DNA of 6,576 bases from Xanthobacteraceae bacterium (lineage in GTDB: Bacteria > Pseudomonadota > Alphaproteobacteria > Rhizobiales > Xanthobacteraceae). This document shows, piece after piece, positions 6,295-6,576 of the stretch (position 1 is the stretch's first letter; each line of letters opens with the position of its first letter). The notes beneath the pieces are model-generated. The model ran no database searches. It worked only from the letters and a program-made list of their open reading frames with translations, and was not told the DNA's origin. The stretch covers positions 1-6,576 of the forward strand of contig JASHYD010000881.1 in NCBI GenBank assembly GCA_030043175.1, in the 5' to 3' direction. A program made the translations under genes and the position numbers.

Positions 6295-6576
6295 CTACTC
6301 CGCCGCCGCCCACACCGGTTCCGGATGCGGGTTCGCGGCGTATTCGTCGATGCGCCGCTCGATCTCGTACCGGAAGTGGCGCAGCAGGCCTTGCACCGGC
6401 CAGGCGGCGCCGTCGCCGAAGGCACAGATCGTGTGCCCTTCGATCTGCTGCGTGACCTCCATCAGCATGTCGATCTCGCGCCGTTGGGCGCGCCCCTCGG
6501 CCATGCGCACCAGCACGCGCCACATCCACCCCATGCCTTCGCGGCACGGCGTGCATTGGCCGCAGCTCTCGTGCTT
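6295..6576 (-). CDS. nuoF: NADH-quinone oxidoreductase subunit F, 3' part (cut by window edge)
   Basis: This is the last 93 codons of NuoF (51-kDa subunit), the NADH- and FMN-binding entry point for electrons in the peripheral arm. The visible part is the C-terminal helical domain that binds the N3 [4Fe-4S] cluster. It opens at the edge with [20 protein letters not shown], giving the three clustered cysteines C-GQ-C-TP-C. The fourth ligand lies in the segment [17 protein letters not shown] about 45 residues later. The end ([20 protein letters not shown], then VWAAAE) is typical of alphaproteobacterial NuoF. The stop is TAG at 6297-6295. The NADH- and FMN-binding domains lie beyond the window. 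Confidence 0.97.
   Translation of the reverse strand, partial: KHESCGQCTPCREGMGWMWRVLVRMAEGRAQRREIDMLMEVTQQIEGHTICAFGDGAAWPVQGLLRHFRYEIERRIDEYAANPHPEPVWAAAE

Overview
This window is a stretch of a bacterial respiratory complex I (NDH-1, proton-pumping NADH:ubiquinone oxidoreductase) operon. Every supported gene is on the minus strand, so transcription runs from high to low coordinates: nuoF (3' end only), a small uncharacterised membrane-protein gene, nuoG, nuoH, nuoI, nuoJ, nuoK, nuoL (5' end only). GC content is high. Several traits suggest an alphaproteobacterium of the order Hyphomicrobiales (Rhizobiales), near the Bradyrhizobium/Rhodopseudomonas group: the mitochondrial-like NuoG without the N7 cluster cysteines, the long NuoJ, the His-rich insert in NuoL, and a CCTCA-GGA-TGAGG type intergenic element. 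This is a judgement from recalled family features, not from a search.

Layout, in transcription order. 6576-6295 is the last 93 codons of nuoF, with its N3 iron-sulfur cysteines. 6294-5391 is a 904-bp interval before nuoG. It holds one credible gene at 6092-5769 (107 aa, two hydrophobic segments, unknown function). On either side are a 202-bp leader and a 378-bp stretch with no convincing gene. 5390-3333 is nuoG, 3321-2260 nuoH, 2248-1760 nuoI and 1755-1135 nuoJ, with only 4-11 bp between genes. 1134-883 is a 252-bp non-coding break with two possible hairpin elements. 882-574 is nuoK, and 565 to the window edge is the first 188 codons of nuoL.

The genes work as one machine. NuoF takes electrons from NADH (N3 cluster). 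NuoG (clusters N1b, N4, N5) and NuoI (N6a, N6b) carry them toward the quinone site at the NuoH interface. NuoH, J, K and L form part of the membrane arm that couples this to proton pumping. Short spacing and Shine-Dalgarno sequences that overlap or abut upstream stop codons point to a translationally coupled polycistron. The least explained parts are the small membrane-protein gene between nuoF and nuoG and the two unusually long gaps. No mobile element, CRISPR array, tRNA or rRNA was seen.
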